A DNA stretch of 64,000 nt, taken from NCBI GenBank assembly GCA_940337035.1, contig CALNHX010001045.1, positions 1-64,000 on the forward strand, read 5' to 3'. The translations under genes were made by a program, and so were the position numbers. Under the pieces are notes generated by a model. That model made no database searches and was not told where the DNA came from. It saw nothing but the letters and a program-made list of their open reading frames with translations. Shown piece by piece: positions 46,221-56,760 of the stretch. Origin of the DNA: Agriotes lineatus (taxonomy: Eukaryota > Arthropoda > Insecta > Coleoptera > Elateridae). The number at the start of each line of letters is the position of its first letter. The stretch's first letter is position 1.

Positions 46221-46930
46221 GCTTTGCTTAACGAATTTTTTTGCTGGAATTCTACCGTTCGAATAAGTTACCATACCGTTTTTGTTCTATTATACGAAAT
46301 AAAAATCCATTTAGCGAAGTATTTCTATAAAAACTGTCGGAAATTTTGTGTGAATCGAATTTGTGGAACTCTATCTCCTTAAATTAAAAATAACCAATAA
46401 TTTGTATTGTAAAGTATTAGTCATTTATTTATGGTCTTTGACAAAAAATACCGGAAATTGTTGTTACTGCCAATTCTCAGAACTCAGGATGAAGTAAGAC
46501 CTTTTGTTATTCGCTCAACATCGCATTTTCCAAATCTACGTGAGGTTAAAACTTAAAAACAAAGACTCAGTTGTACACGTAACACACTTTCGTTCAATTC
46601 TTTTTACGAGTACAGAGACATTGAAAACAATCGAAAACGCAAATCCTTAAGCTTTAAAGAAAGTGCAAATTTTAAGAAAATTTAATTGATTTTAAATAAA
46701 TTTCTCTTGGATTTAGCAACTTCGTTAAATAGAAGCTTCACTGCAATGTAGTAGTGCTTTTTGGCAAAAATCTTTAGTACCCTAGAATCAACCCATTAAA
46801 AATTCCCGCTTTTGAGGTGCCAGCATCATATTTTTTGGGATAATAAAGGACCCCAGTAATATCATGAATTTTAAATGAAACGTCAAACAAATAATATCGT
46901 GCTGAGTTATGGCATAAATGCTTCTTAGTA
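46221..46930. other. Intron without recognised features
   Basis: AT-rich sequence; no exon or repeat end recognised before the hAT element. Confidence 0.5.
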
Positions 46931-46938
46931 CTCTAGAA

Positions 46939-47639
46939 TAAGGCTGCCAACTATTGAAGGCCTCAATGCGAGACATGGTTACTATGAACGGGGGGGGTTA
47001 AATACAATATTTACATATATATAATAATAGTTATGTATGGTACAACTGAATAAAGAGGCATTTTATCCATAAGGGGCAAGTAAGATAATTTCCCCGAATG
47101 GATGAAATCCCTTTATTCACGTGTGGCATATCAATTTTTTTTTGCAATACCTAAATTTAGTTATATAAAATTTTGAAATTGGATAAATAATTTCAAATAA
47201 ATATCATGTTACTTGTTTCTGTACTAGTTACCACGGTAGCACGTATTTATTTTGTTAGTTGCTAATGGATTATGGACTTTTTTATTCTCTAGTGAATAAA
47301 GTAGCATATTATCCACACTCATCGTTAAAATGTTACTTTATTATAGAGATTTTCGTAGATACAGCTTTACAAGTAGACATTGAAAAACATACTGCCCTTT
47401 ACTATTATTTTGAATAGTATATCACGTACCATGAATTGTAAGTGACACTTTTTAGATCGAGAATGCAGTATTGGGAAAGTGTAGAGCCGAGGTTTCGTAA
47501 GCATTCGAGACTAAGAAATGCGGAACTAGCGGGACGCATTTGACGTTTTGCGGGACGTTTTCAATGCAGTATTTGAATGCGGGACTAGTACTGCTATTGC
47601 GGGACCGTCCCGCACAATCCGGGACGGTTGGCAGCCTTA
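46939..47639. mobile_element. 701-bp non-autonomous hAT element
   Basis: Perfect 13-bp terminal repeats TAAGGCTGCCAAC/GTTGGCAGCCTTA are flanked by an identical 8-bp target duplication CTCTAGAA (46931-46938, 47640-47647). An 8-bp duplication is the hAT signature. The subterminal region on the right has several GCGGGAC units. There is no transposase, so it depended on an element elsewhere. Confidence 0.9.
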
Positions 47640-47697
47640 CTCTAGAAGTGACTTAACTCTACTCACCATTGCGTTTGCTTAATATCTTTTAATAATA

Positions 47698-48384
47698 CAG
47701 TGAGCATCAAAAATCATTGGTCAGTTTCAATTTTTAATAACAATTTACTACCTTAAATTACACATTTCTTCAAGACTAAGAATAGGAGATTTACTTAGAA
47801 AAAATGGTGTCAGTAAAATGACCCTCATGGTGTTGAATGCAGCCTTCTAAGCGGTGGACGAAATGTCTCACCACGCGTTGCAGCGTATCCTGCGGTATAA
47901 CTTCAAATTCCTAGCTTTCTTGAAAATACTTTACTCCTCAAGTAACCCAAAAAAAATGTCAGGAGCGGTGATGTCCAAAGATCTCGAGTGCCAAGGAAGG
48001 TCACTATAGCAACAAACCAGTTTATTTCGAAACGATTTCCGTAGGACATTCGTACTAATTCTTGCGGTGTAACTGGTAGCACCGTCCTGTTGAAAGCAAT
48101 ACTCATTCACTATCGCCTCCTCAATTTGCTACAAAATAAGCCAATCATGTCTGTATATCTTTGAGATGTAACCGTTACCATTTCACCGTTTTCCTTAAAA
48201 AAATGAGGTACGGCATCCTTTGACGATGAAATAGCACATCAAATTGTCACTTTGGAGAATGTCAAATATTGAAACAAACCTCCCAAGCGACCTATTTATC
48301 AAAAATATATTATTGCTACCATAAGAGAAGTGTATGGATTTTTATTACTTAATAAAACTGAGCAATGCTTTTTGACGCTCACTA
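47698..48384 (-). mobile_element. Deleted mariner-like element
   Basis: Diverged terminal repeats CAGTGAGCATCAAAAA and, inverted, TAGTGAGCGTCAAAAA, each next to TA. Inside, on the minus strand, is the C-terminal third of an IS630/Tc1/mariner transposase: FQQDGATSYTARISTNV (second catalytic Asp), then DITAPDIFF (third), then IPQDTLQRVVRHFVHRLEGC near 47870. A frameshift lies in a T-run near 47950. The N-terminal half is missing. Confidence 0.8.
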
Positions 48385-48399
48385 TATGCACTAGTTGTT

Positions 48400-48800
48400 T
48401 ATCTTTGACCGTATATACCGTTTTCAAGTTATTTATTTTCTCTCTGATCCTTTCTTTTACGTCTTAATATCACAATATTCTTCGTTTTCGTCTCGAGACT
48501 ATTTTCCGTTTGCTGCATACTTCCATAGCTGCTTCTATAATTATGTTTTTTAACCTTTAAATCTTTTGCTATTTTCTCTATACATATATCCCTGGCGCTC
48601 TTCTTCTTTTCTATACTGCTTTAGTTTTTGCTCTAAGTCGTTCTTGTAATTTCTTCTATTTTCAGTTATTCTTGATTCTTCGATCTTGATTTTTTGTCAT
48701 TGCCTTGGTAGTGCTGGTGTTCTTGTGTATAATCGTGTATTTATTCTTACTGGTATATGGTCTGAATTAATTTCTGCCCCTCCTACATCTACGTTTTAAT
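48400..48800 (-). pseudogene. LINE fragment: end of endonuclease and linker
   Basis: The minus strand reads GAEINSDHIPVRINTRLYTR, which includes the SDH motif closing APE-type endonucleases, then a charged linker (KRQKI-like, ENRRNYKNDLEQKLKQYRKE) with stops. No RT remains. RTE-like by style. Confidence 0.6.
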
Positions 48801-49019
48801 TAACAAAATAGAAATAATTTATTGGCATATCGATAAGCAGAAAATTGAAGAAAGTAAAATCACAGGTCCGAGCGCTTTTGCAAAAAAACATGTATTTGTA
48901 AAGATCATAAAGGCGATCCATTTTCTTTTCCCACACTCAAAAGCATTACCACTCCGGTCTGGCTAAACAATCAGTCCAGGGATATAATGAAACAATTTAC
49001 CACCTGTGGCTTATCGACA

Positions 49020-49575
49020 TTGGGCAAATAAGGTAACAAATTTAGATGGGTTATTGAAATAAGATAAAAAGTTTCTATGAGCATAGATTAGAAAATGCAT
49101 TTCAACGCAGCTGTAGTACTGAAAAAAGTAATAAATAAACAAGAACTTTATTTATTTAAAATAATACAAATAAAGCAAATTTCGTGTAATTTGACATATG
49201 TACACGATTTTGTATGCTGTATTAGATAACCTAGAGGAAAAGTTCAGAAGGTTGAGAAGGGTAGTTTATGCAATAGTAGGAAAATATTTTCTATTATAAC
49301 CTTTTACAGTCAACCTTTTAGATATTCAGGGGTTAGACTTTTCTAGATAAAAAGTTTATACTTGTTGAACCGCTGAGAGCAATAGTTTTTGAGAGAAACG
49401 AACCTAAAGATTGAAATTCACTACTTTAGGAACGCAGTTGTTCACCTTCCTTGGAGCTGTAGCCCCCTTAAGACGCATTTCCGGATCTATGTTCATAGGA
49501 ACTTTTTATTCAAATTTGATGACTACTATTACACTAAAGTTGGTTACCCTTTTTCGTTAACACCGTGTATTGTAT
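49020..49575. repeat. Dispersed inverted-repeat element, copy 1
   Basis: The left part (TTATTGAAATAAGATAAAAA, atgcattt.aacgcagctgtag) is inverted relative to the right part (agctgtagcccccttaaGACGCATTTCCGGA ... ggaactttttatt). The same two ends occur at 62495-63260. The outer end at the right is near aacaccgtgtatt. A non-autonomous DNA element is likely. Confidence 0.6.
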
Positions 49576-49689
49576 ATAGCGTTATTACTAATCCTCCACG
49601 TTGCCAGTTTGAAATGCTTAACATGGATAACGATTGTTTGAGAACCCCTTTTCATATCGGACACCTCTAACCTTAAAATTTTGTTACAG

Positions 49690-49796
49690 AGGCGCTCAAT
49701 CTGGCGAACCAGCTGTGCCAGTACGGGTACTTTTTCCCCGTCAGCGATACGAAGAACTTGACTGTGAAGGATGATAGCTCTCTGTACAGGTTTCAG
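49690..49796 (+). CDS. RGS7: RGS7-like protein, internal exon B (rest of DEP domain)
   Basis: A 107-nt exon bounded by ttttgttacag and gtgagt. Two bases complete the codon left by exon A; then follow 35 codons containing ALNLANQLCQYGYFFPVSD and TVKDDSSLYRFQ, ending in phase 0. This is the second half of the DEP domain of R7-family RGS proteins (vertebrate equivalent: the HGYFFPIS...YRFQ stretch). The next exon should begin with the TPYxWP segment; I did not find it before 64000, so the following intron exceeds 14 kb. Confidence 0.9.
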
Positions 49797-50815
49797 GTGA
49801 GTGCGGCTTAAGATACACTTGGAAGAAGTTATTTTCTTTGGCCACCTGCGGAAAGGTTGCACATTTATTAACTCTGAAACTGATATTTTTGGCTAGTTTA
49901 AATTTTTTTTATTCTATGAATCTAATTGAAACCAGGGACCCCACAATACAAACACAGAAAGTTAGATAAGTAGCAAATAAATCTTATAGAGGTATTAAAA
50001 TTCTGAAAAGCAAAACACTACAAAAACGATGTACTAACACGAAAATTAATAGTAATTTGTAGACTACCGGTCCATCATGTTTTCTTTGTACATCCACTAG
50101 ACAGAGCACAAACGTCTTTATTTGACGAAACCTTTTAAAACAGCAGCTTTTTAATGAGATTTGTTAGCATGCAAATATATTTATAGCTCGTTAAATTTTA
50201 ATTAATATTCCGTGAACTTCGGGCTTCAGTATTACGCCTTCTGCGATACATCCGGCCGATGCACGAATGCGTTTATCAAAATTTCCATCTAAATTGTTAG
50301 TTGCGGGTTAATTTCGCTCACTCCGCTACTGTTAAACTCCGAAATGGACTGTCCTAATGGCCGGGCGGTGGCGAAATGCGATTGCGAGCACTTCTGATGT
50401 ATTGACTAAACCCCGTTAATTGATTTCGTGGAATCGTCCAAGGGAGGTTAATTAACGCTGCACCTCCTTTCCTGAACTCGAGTAAAGTCAAATGGAATGA
50501 TTTTAAACAAACTTCTGACAGGAATTTTAATTTAGACTCGTCCTAGGCGAACGATGGAGTTGTAATTAATACTTGCTCTCGTAATTAAAACTATTTCAAA
50601 GGAGGCAAATCTATGGAAATACTGTTACGGGCCATTTAATTCAATAACTGTCTATTAGTTGCACACCTATATTGGATAAGGATTAAAGTGTAATTTAATT
50701 CTTCTTTCTCAACCATTATTTCTTCAGTCCCTGTCCTATGGATTTTCACCTTCTTTGTCTTGAGAAACCTGGACCCATTTTCTTCACATAACCTGTTCTG
50801 CAGCCTTTCTACTAG
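49797..50815. other. Repeat-poor intron block
   Basis: No transposon signature from about 50050 to 50690. It has a GC-richer patch at 50215-50560 (ccgggcggtggcgaaatgcg and neighbours). It could be old unique intron or hold conserved regulatory DNA. Confidence 0.4.
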
Positions 50816-51000
50816 GGATGGGCGTGTGAGGTAAAAACCGTCGGGTCACGTTGGGTCACGGCGGGTCCCGTCGTGAACGTGAGTAACATTTGAAAATCTG
50901 GCCGTGAACGTGAGTGAATATGCATGAAAATTTTCAAGGATTCACTTGATTCGCTTTTCACGTTAGTTTCATGTTCAATACTTATATACATATTTATTTA
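50816..51000. mobile_element. Second copy of the 17083-type hAT-like element (left end)
   Basis: It starts agggatGGGCGTGTGAgg, then GTCGGGTCACGTTGGGTCAC and GCGGGTCCCGTCGTGAACG in the same order as at 17095-17160. The right end was not found, so it is probably truncated. The start GGGATGGGCGTGTGA is a cleaner terminal repeat than the first copy shows. Confidence 0.65.
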
Positions 51001-51839
51001 AAGATATCGAAATAAAAAAAAATAAAAATATTAGAATACGCTGCGCTTCGCCTTGCAAATCCAAACATAATTGCTCGTCAAAGAAAGTGGCACTTTTAAT
51101 CCTAATAAAACAATATACTATTTATTATTTCGGAGATTTCAGCCTTCTGATCCTATGTGAACGAAATTTCACACGACTTGAAGTATAAACGTTGTCCGAG
51201 CAAAAAATCACGTCTACAACGCACGAGTGTACATTAGAGAATTTTATTGTAATTCCAGACCATTTTTTGAAAAACTATGAATTACTAGGAAATTTAGTTG
51301 ATCAGTTGATGTAGAGTTGATTGCCAGATCTAGAACATAACTTATACATAAATATTGCAACGAAGTTATCAAATATTGTATGTAAATTACGCTATTTTAA
51401 CGAAATGGGGGTATCAAATACTTAAAATATGATGGATCAGAATGTTAGCGCTAGTCTTAAATTTATATGTGAATAAGATGATAATTTCTAATTTGGTGTA
51501 ACTATAACGTGGTTTGTAGAAACTGTACACAAAATGATTTAAATTAAAGTCCTCTAGAAACAGATCGGTGGCTATTTCAACATTAAATAATATGGACTAT
51601 CAAAACAGATTTTTTAGGGAAATAATGATATTATTCAAAAATATTAAAATAGGCAATTAAAAAGATATACAAACGGAGTTCAGGTTTTCACTTTCGACGA
51701 ATATAGGCTAATTTTGGATCCAATAAATACAGGATAACTGTTTTCAAAAAGTTAAATTATTTTCATTTGATATTTTAAAAATTTTTAATTTCAAAACTTC
51801 GTAAGTTTCGTGTTAAGTCATTTAGAGATTTTTTACACA
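51001..51839. other. AT-rich intron, no recognised feature
   Basis: No coding similarity. A small block acgctgcgcttcgcc at 51040 recalls hairpin centres elsewhere, but no arms pair around it. Confidence 0.4.
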
Positions 51840-52015
51840 GTAAATTATTTCATTCTGCGGGGATTTGGTTCTTGAATACATTTATTGAAAAATCTGTAAT
51901 ACACAAAAAATTTTGTCCTCTGGGATTTGAACTTCGTGCTCCCAGGCGAATATATGACGTGAGTTTCTTGTTCGTAGCTAGATTAGCTGAGTTTCTGCTG
52001 CGTTATAAAGATACT
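51840..52015 (-). repeat. tRNA-derived SINE, minus strand
   Basis: On the minus strand a box-A-like ACTCAGCTAATCTAGCT is followed about 50 bases later by box-B-like GAAGTTCAAATCCCAGAGG, in a cloverleaf-like layout (aaactcacgtc, gggagcacgaag between). An AT-rich body follows to about 51840. Diverged; the tRNA source is uncertain. Confidence 0.55.
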
Positions 52016-52194
52016 ATATTATTTTGTTCCATTTCTGATGTTTATCCTGTATCTGTTAGGTCTCATTTTCGCCAATAATAAATCCTGAGCTATAAGCAAA
52101 TTATTAGGTACTTTTATCTTTTGCAAATAAAATAAGTGGACGTTAAGACACTAAATATTTTGAAAAACCAAAGGCAACTAGAGGTAAAAATATC

Positions 52195-52535
52195 TTAAAT
52201 TTTTAATATATATAATACTGATACAATGAAAGGAACCACTCGGAAATTCAAATTAAATAAATTTGAAAATAAAACAAATTGAAAATCGGGGCGAAGAATC
52301 GTTGCTTGAAATTGTTTTACTCCGAACGTCCCACGCAAGTGACTATAAACAATTTTAAAAATAAAAAGAATCGAGATCAATAATATTGATACAATAAAAC
52401 GAAGCACTTGGTTATGCAAATTATATCAATTATCAATTTAAAAAAAACTACCGGCGGTGGGATTCGATCTACATCACATTCGTATGCGAGTGTAACTGCA
52501 TCGATATGTTACAGTGAGCCATGCACCCCCCCCCC
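52195..52535 (-). repeat. tRNA-derived SINE, minus strand
   Basis: The minus strand starts CATGGCTCACTGTAAC (box A) with box B GTAGATCGAATCCCACCG about 45 bases on, then a body to about 52195. In the body, ATTGTATCAATATT/ATTGTATCAGTATT is repeated. A C-run at 52526-52539 lies just beyond the 5' end. Confidence 0.55.
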
Positions 52536-52619
52536 CCCCTGGTACAAATGCGACGCGCGGCTGTATTTAACAGAACGGTTTTATTGTTGAAACGTTTTGA
52601 CTCTTTTGCAAAAATAAAC

Positions 52620-52760
52620 AAAACTTTTTTTAAGGTTCTCAACCTATGTATATTTGTCTGAAATTTTCTCGGTTTTATGCCAAAATATCATCATCTTCTA
52701 AGAAATAGTTTTTGAGTTATACCACCAACAGACAGACACACAGACAGACAGACGGAATTA
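52620..52760 (+). repeat. Dispersed repeat related to 22595-22710
   Basis: It shares TGAAATTTTCTCGGTTTT, then AAAATATC and agttat.ccaccaaca, followed by a cagacagacacacagacaga run. An inverted relative is at 62120-62170. Confidence 0.55.
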
Positions 52761-52864
52761 AGAAAATTTGAAACGTGTAAGATCTGAAGAAATGTCGGAA
52801 GGTATTTTTTCGCGATTACAATACTTCCTTCCTCTTTTAGAGGAGGGAAGTAATAATTGGGTTT

Positions 52865-53800
52865 ATTATTATAGGTAAACTAACCTCAACCTTCTTTTAA
52901 CATTTTTGCTAATACGTCGTCTTCATCTGGTGTTTTTTAGTTTTTATCGATCTCAATACAAATCGTATTTCTTCTTCGGTAATATCAGGCATCTTTCCGA
53001 ATTTAGAGTTATTAGTTTCCGCTCTTGGTTTTGATCTTGATCTGGTTCATCTACTTATGAACTGTACAAGTCCTTGTAGAACTTTTCCGTTACCTCTAAT
53101 AATCCATTATTGTCTGTAATTTCCGTTCCTTCACTATTTCTTTGCATATTATTTTTGGCGTTTTGGTGTTTTCTTTAAACAATTTAAATTTATATTTATA
53201 CTTCATTGATTTTGTTTTAAGATTTTTTTGTTACTTTTATTACCGAATTCGTTAAGATCTTAGTCCCTTTATTAGCCATCCGTCGTCTTCTTTCTCTGCT
53301 TGATTTTTTCTAACTTTTTTTAGGAGTTCGTGTCTGAACTCATACATATTTCGTTTCTATAATTTCGACTTTATAATCGCATTTTTCTTTTATTGTAATA
53401 TAAATCTATCTTTTTTAAGTTGTACAATAACTTTTACAAGTTAATGGCCACTTCCTACGGAGTTCAGAGTGTGACATCTTGTATTATTATCTTATAGCTT
53501 GATATGATGTAGTCAATTTCATTTTTAGTCTTCTCATCTAGATTTAACCACGTCCAATTTGTCTGTTGAATTTTCTGGAAGAAAGAGTTCATAGAGTATA
53601 GTCGCTGTCTTGTTAGATATTTTATCATCATTGAGCCTCGCGGGTTTCGGTTTTCAAAATTGTACTTTTCTACACACTCTTAATTTTGCTCGTCTCCTAT
53701 TATTGTATACATAGCTGATGTTACTTCATCATAGAGCAGTTCAAGTTGTTCATCTGGGTATGTTTGAGTTGGTGCAAAACATCATTAAGGTAATTTTCTA
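52865..53800 (-). pseudogene. LINE fragment: endonuclease and start of RT, RTE-like
   Basis: The minus strand from about 53780 reads APTQTYPDEQLELLYDEVTS, then NPRGSMMIKYLTRQRLYSMN with NWTWLNLDEKTKNEIDYIIS: endonuclease motifs in family order. Near 52990-52900 it has PEEEIRFVLRSIKTKKH, the first RT motif. Several stops and frameshifts. The RT palm is missing (truncated at 52865). Confidence 0.75.
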
Positions 53801-54689
53801 GTTCGTTTGGAATAAATTGAGCCCAGTTTAATCTAATTTTAAACTGTACATTTGATCTCCAAGTTATTTTGCTTTTGATTGACCTGGCTTAGTATTTATA
53901 AGCTCATTAAATTGTTAAATGATTAGAAAAAGTCATTCAGTATTTGTTATTTTTCGCTTTGTTGTATTCTTTTAACATGTGACTCTATTTCTTATATTGA
54001 ATATTTGGCATCTGGCATATTGCAGTGTATGTGACTGCAAGTTAGACTGGTTTCTTTTGTTATTGTTGTTGGCACTACCACCCAACTTTGTTTGTTTATT
54101 TAATAACCCTAAAAAGTGTCGCTTAGTCCTTACCCATGGCCATAAATCGCCGAGAGTTTGAGTCATGGTTGTGTGAAAAAAAGGTACAATTACATTGAAA
54201 TGTTTTTTAATACAGGTAAACACAACTCGTATGTGTAAAAGTATGAATACACATGTGAGTATGGATGTGTGTATCTGTGTATATGGATCAAATGATTTAC
54301 CTATTATTCTTAAATAAACAGATTATAGATAGTAATAAATCTGTAAAAAATGTAAAACAAACACTAAGTCGAAATGGCCGCAAACACACGTGCGGTTGTC
54401 TTTAACATTTGCAAATCTCATATAATCTGTGATGGCATTCATAATGAGTAATGACTGTACTTCCATCAGTCAATCGCTGTCTGATATCACCAATAGTTTG
54501 TGCGTTTCGTATAGGTGAACACTCACTACTTTTTTGTGTAACACTGATATTGCTATTAAATAACTTTACAGTATTTATTATCGTATTGTATACATTTTAA
54601 AAATTGAATACAAACAATTTTTTGTCTAAATTCGCCAAAAAACTTCCAAGCTGTGTTTTCGTTCGCCAATTTTTTGAACCTCTTTTTAA
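53801..54689. other. Intron, no recognised gene
   Basis: It includes a TG/GTAT-rich tract at 54240-54290. Mirror-frame ORFs at 53972-54223 are shadows of each other. Confidence 0.4.
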
Positions 54690-54990
54690 AATATACGATT
54701 AATTAGATGACAAAGATCTTTGCATTATACAAAACCTTTGTTGGAAACAAACAACTCACATAAAGCATAAGGGAGAAGTATCAGAAGCCATTCAAATTCA
54801 ACGTAGTATGCGTCGCGGCTGGGTCTTATCACCACTTGTATTCAATATCTATTCAGAGGAAATATTTAACGCAGCGCTACAGAACACTCAATAGAAAGAA
54901 TACGAGAAAACACGGAAAGCATTAATAACATCAGATTTGTCGAGGACACCATGATACTCATGGAAAACCTTGAGGGAGTGCAAGTACTGC
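54690..54990 (+). pseudogene. LINE reverse transcriptase fragment, plus strand
   Basis: It reads DKDLCIIQNLCWKQTTHIKH, then SMRRGWVLSPLVFNIYSEEI (motif B) and, after a frameshift, INNIRFVEDTMILMENLEGV. The expected YADD is F-V-E-D here (54936-54947), so the active site is lost. Short remnant without ends. Confidence 0.75.
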
Positions 54991-55580
54991 CGGAGAGAAC
55001 GTCACAAAATTTCAATCATTTATTTTGAATTTAAAAATTTTTATTTAATTAATTAATAACTGTGCCTTTTCATTTAAACAATTAACTAAATATCAGATTT
55101 AATTATTCTAGCTTTAGTAGAACAATCGACTCTTATACAGGATGGGTTCCCATTACTGCATTCTTTTTAATTATATCTAAATTATTTTGTATTGAATGTT
55201 ATTTGGTTCAATGAGAATTGTATCAGATGATGTTTCACCAGAAACTAATTTTAACCTAAAAACAAGTCAAGACAATACTTTTACAGTGAATCGCCTTTAA
55301 TATTTTAAACAGTAAATATTCCTTATTATTATTGTTCGCTTGCTCATTAATTAACCTTTTTGTGTATTATTAACATATAGCAGTATTGTTCCACTTTTTA
55401 ACTGTGCACTGATGTTCCAAACTTCTTCGTCTAGATTTGCCTTCACCATGTTACAATATAACCGCGCCTTTACAACACGACTAGCTAATTGACTAGAGCG
55501 TAAAATGACTCAAATCGGGAAAGAATTATACAGTTACGCTGCTCCAACCCGTAATAAAAAGGGGTGCCGGCTTCACTCAG
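54991..55580. other. Intron, no recognised feature
   Basis: AT-rich; nothing supported. Confidence 0.4.
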
Positions 55581-56760
55581 GGAGAGGGGGGGGGGGAGGT
55601 TCACTGCGAGACTAATCAGGGCAACGGCCTATTAAAAGAGATGCAAGGTTTGCATTCAAATGTCATAAACATCAAAGAAGAAAAGGCAGCTAATTGAAAA
55701 TGTACTCTATTAAAAATATGTAAGTAAACATTTGTTTGGTAATTAAATGTAACAAAGCGGGTTAGTAAGGGTTAAATTGCGTGACGTTTAAACTAGATAA
55801 ACTTGACTCAAAAACAATAAGAATTGAAAGTAAACAATCAAATGTGGCTCTAAGGCCGTAATTACTCTAATCACAATAATTATAAACAGCAAAATGACAG
55901 TTAGTGTTTAATTGAGTATACTGACAACTACAATAGTTCAAACGGCCAATTCTAAATTGACTTCTTTTACTGTAATCTAGGCAATCTCAAACTATTAAAA
56001 GAGGCGATACCTTAAGGAGTCTAGGTTGCTGCAACTCGATGCTCAACGAAGCTGTAGGTGGTTGTTTCCAAAAAATTGCGCCAAAAGACGCTTGAAGAAA
56101 CTGTGGAGTAGCCCATGAGTGCTGTCGACGAAGGAAGTCTGAACGACCTTAACATCTCCAAAGAGGGTAACAAAACGTCCGTAACAACATGGCAAGGCTT
56201 GGAGACAATAACCAACACTTCATTATATCAACTTAGGCTCAACAGAGATTCCCCCAAATAATTAATCCGCCGAACGAGACATTATTGGTAGCTGCCAACT
56301 CCGCGATACTAGGGTCTCTTGGCTAACAACCGCACCAAACAAACGCCACTTTTCGACCCCAAGTCCGACCGTCAACACCATATGCAGTTCATTTACAAAC
56401 ACGAAAAAAGCCAGCTTTTTACCTGCGGCAAAACGTCAAAGCGCGGGACTCGCGCACAGGCAGTTTATGGAGAACTTTGGAAAAGCACCACTGAGTAACC
56501 GACATCAACCTGTAGTTGAATTACGACACTGCGCGAAAACATTAAGCTGGGGCGGAGAAGAACGCGAAAACCGCTTATTGCCTGGTTCGAAGCTCGTGTT
56601 AGAATCTCTTAAGCAGCAACAAAGTCACACGACGCTATCAGGAGGGGTCGCGTATTTTCGCACTCAAAACTATCCTACGATCCACACATATTTCAACGTC
56701 TTGACTTCGGGCCAGAGGAAAACAGTCGTTTTCTCTCTTTCCTGCCCATACAACTGACTG
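55581..56760. other. Purine tract followed by a GC-richer 1.1-kb block, possible LTR remnant
   Basis: A polypurine run (ggagaggggggggggagg, 55581-55599) is followed by sequence unlike its AT-rich surroundings up to about 56760. This is the arrangement of a polypurine tract and 3' LTR, but no second copy, TG/CA ends or pol gene was found. A 96-codon frame at 56467-56757 is not recognised. Confidence 0.3.

Larger units (their letters stand above)
19588..49689 (+). other. 30.1-kb intron of the RGS7-like gene
   Basis: It runs from the gtgagt donor after exon A to the ttgttacag acceptor before exon B. It holds nearly all the transposons listed below: two hairpins, several MITEs, four LINE pieces, the Polinton derivative, the gypsy element, a hAT and a mariner-like remnant. 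No alternative exon between the two DEP exons was seen. Confidence 0.8.
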
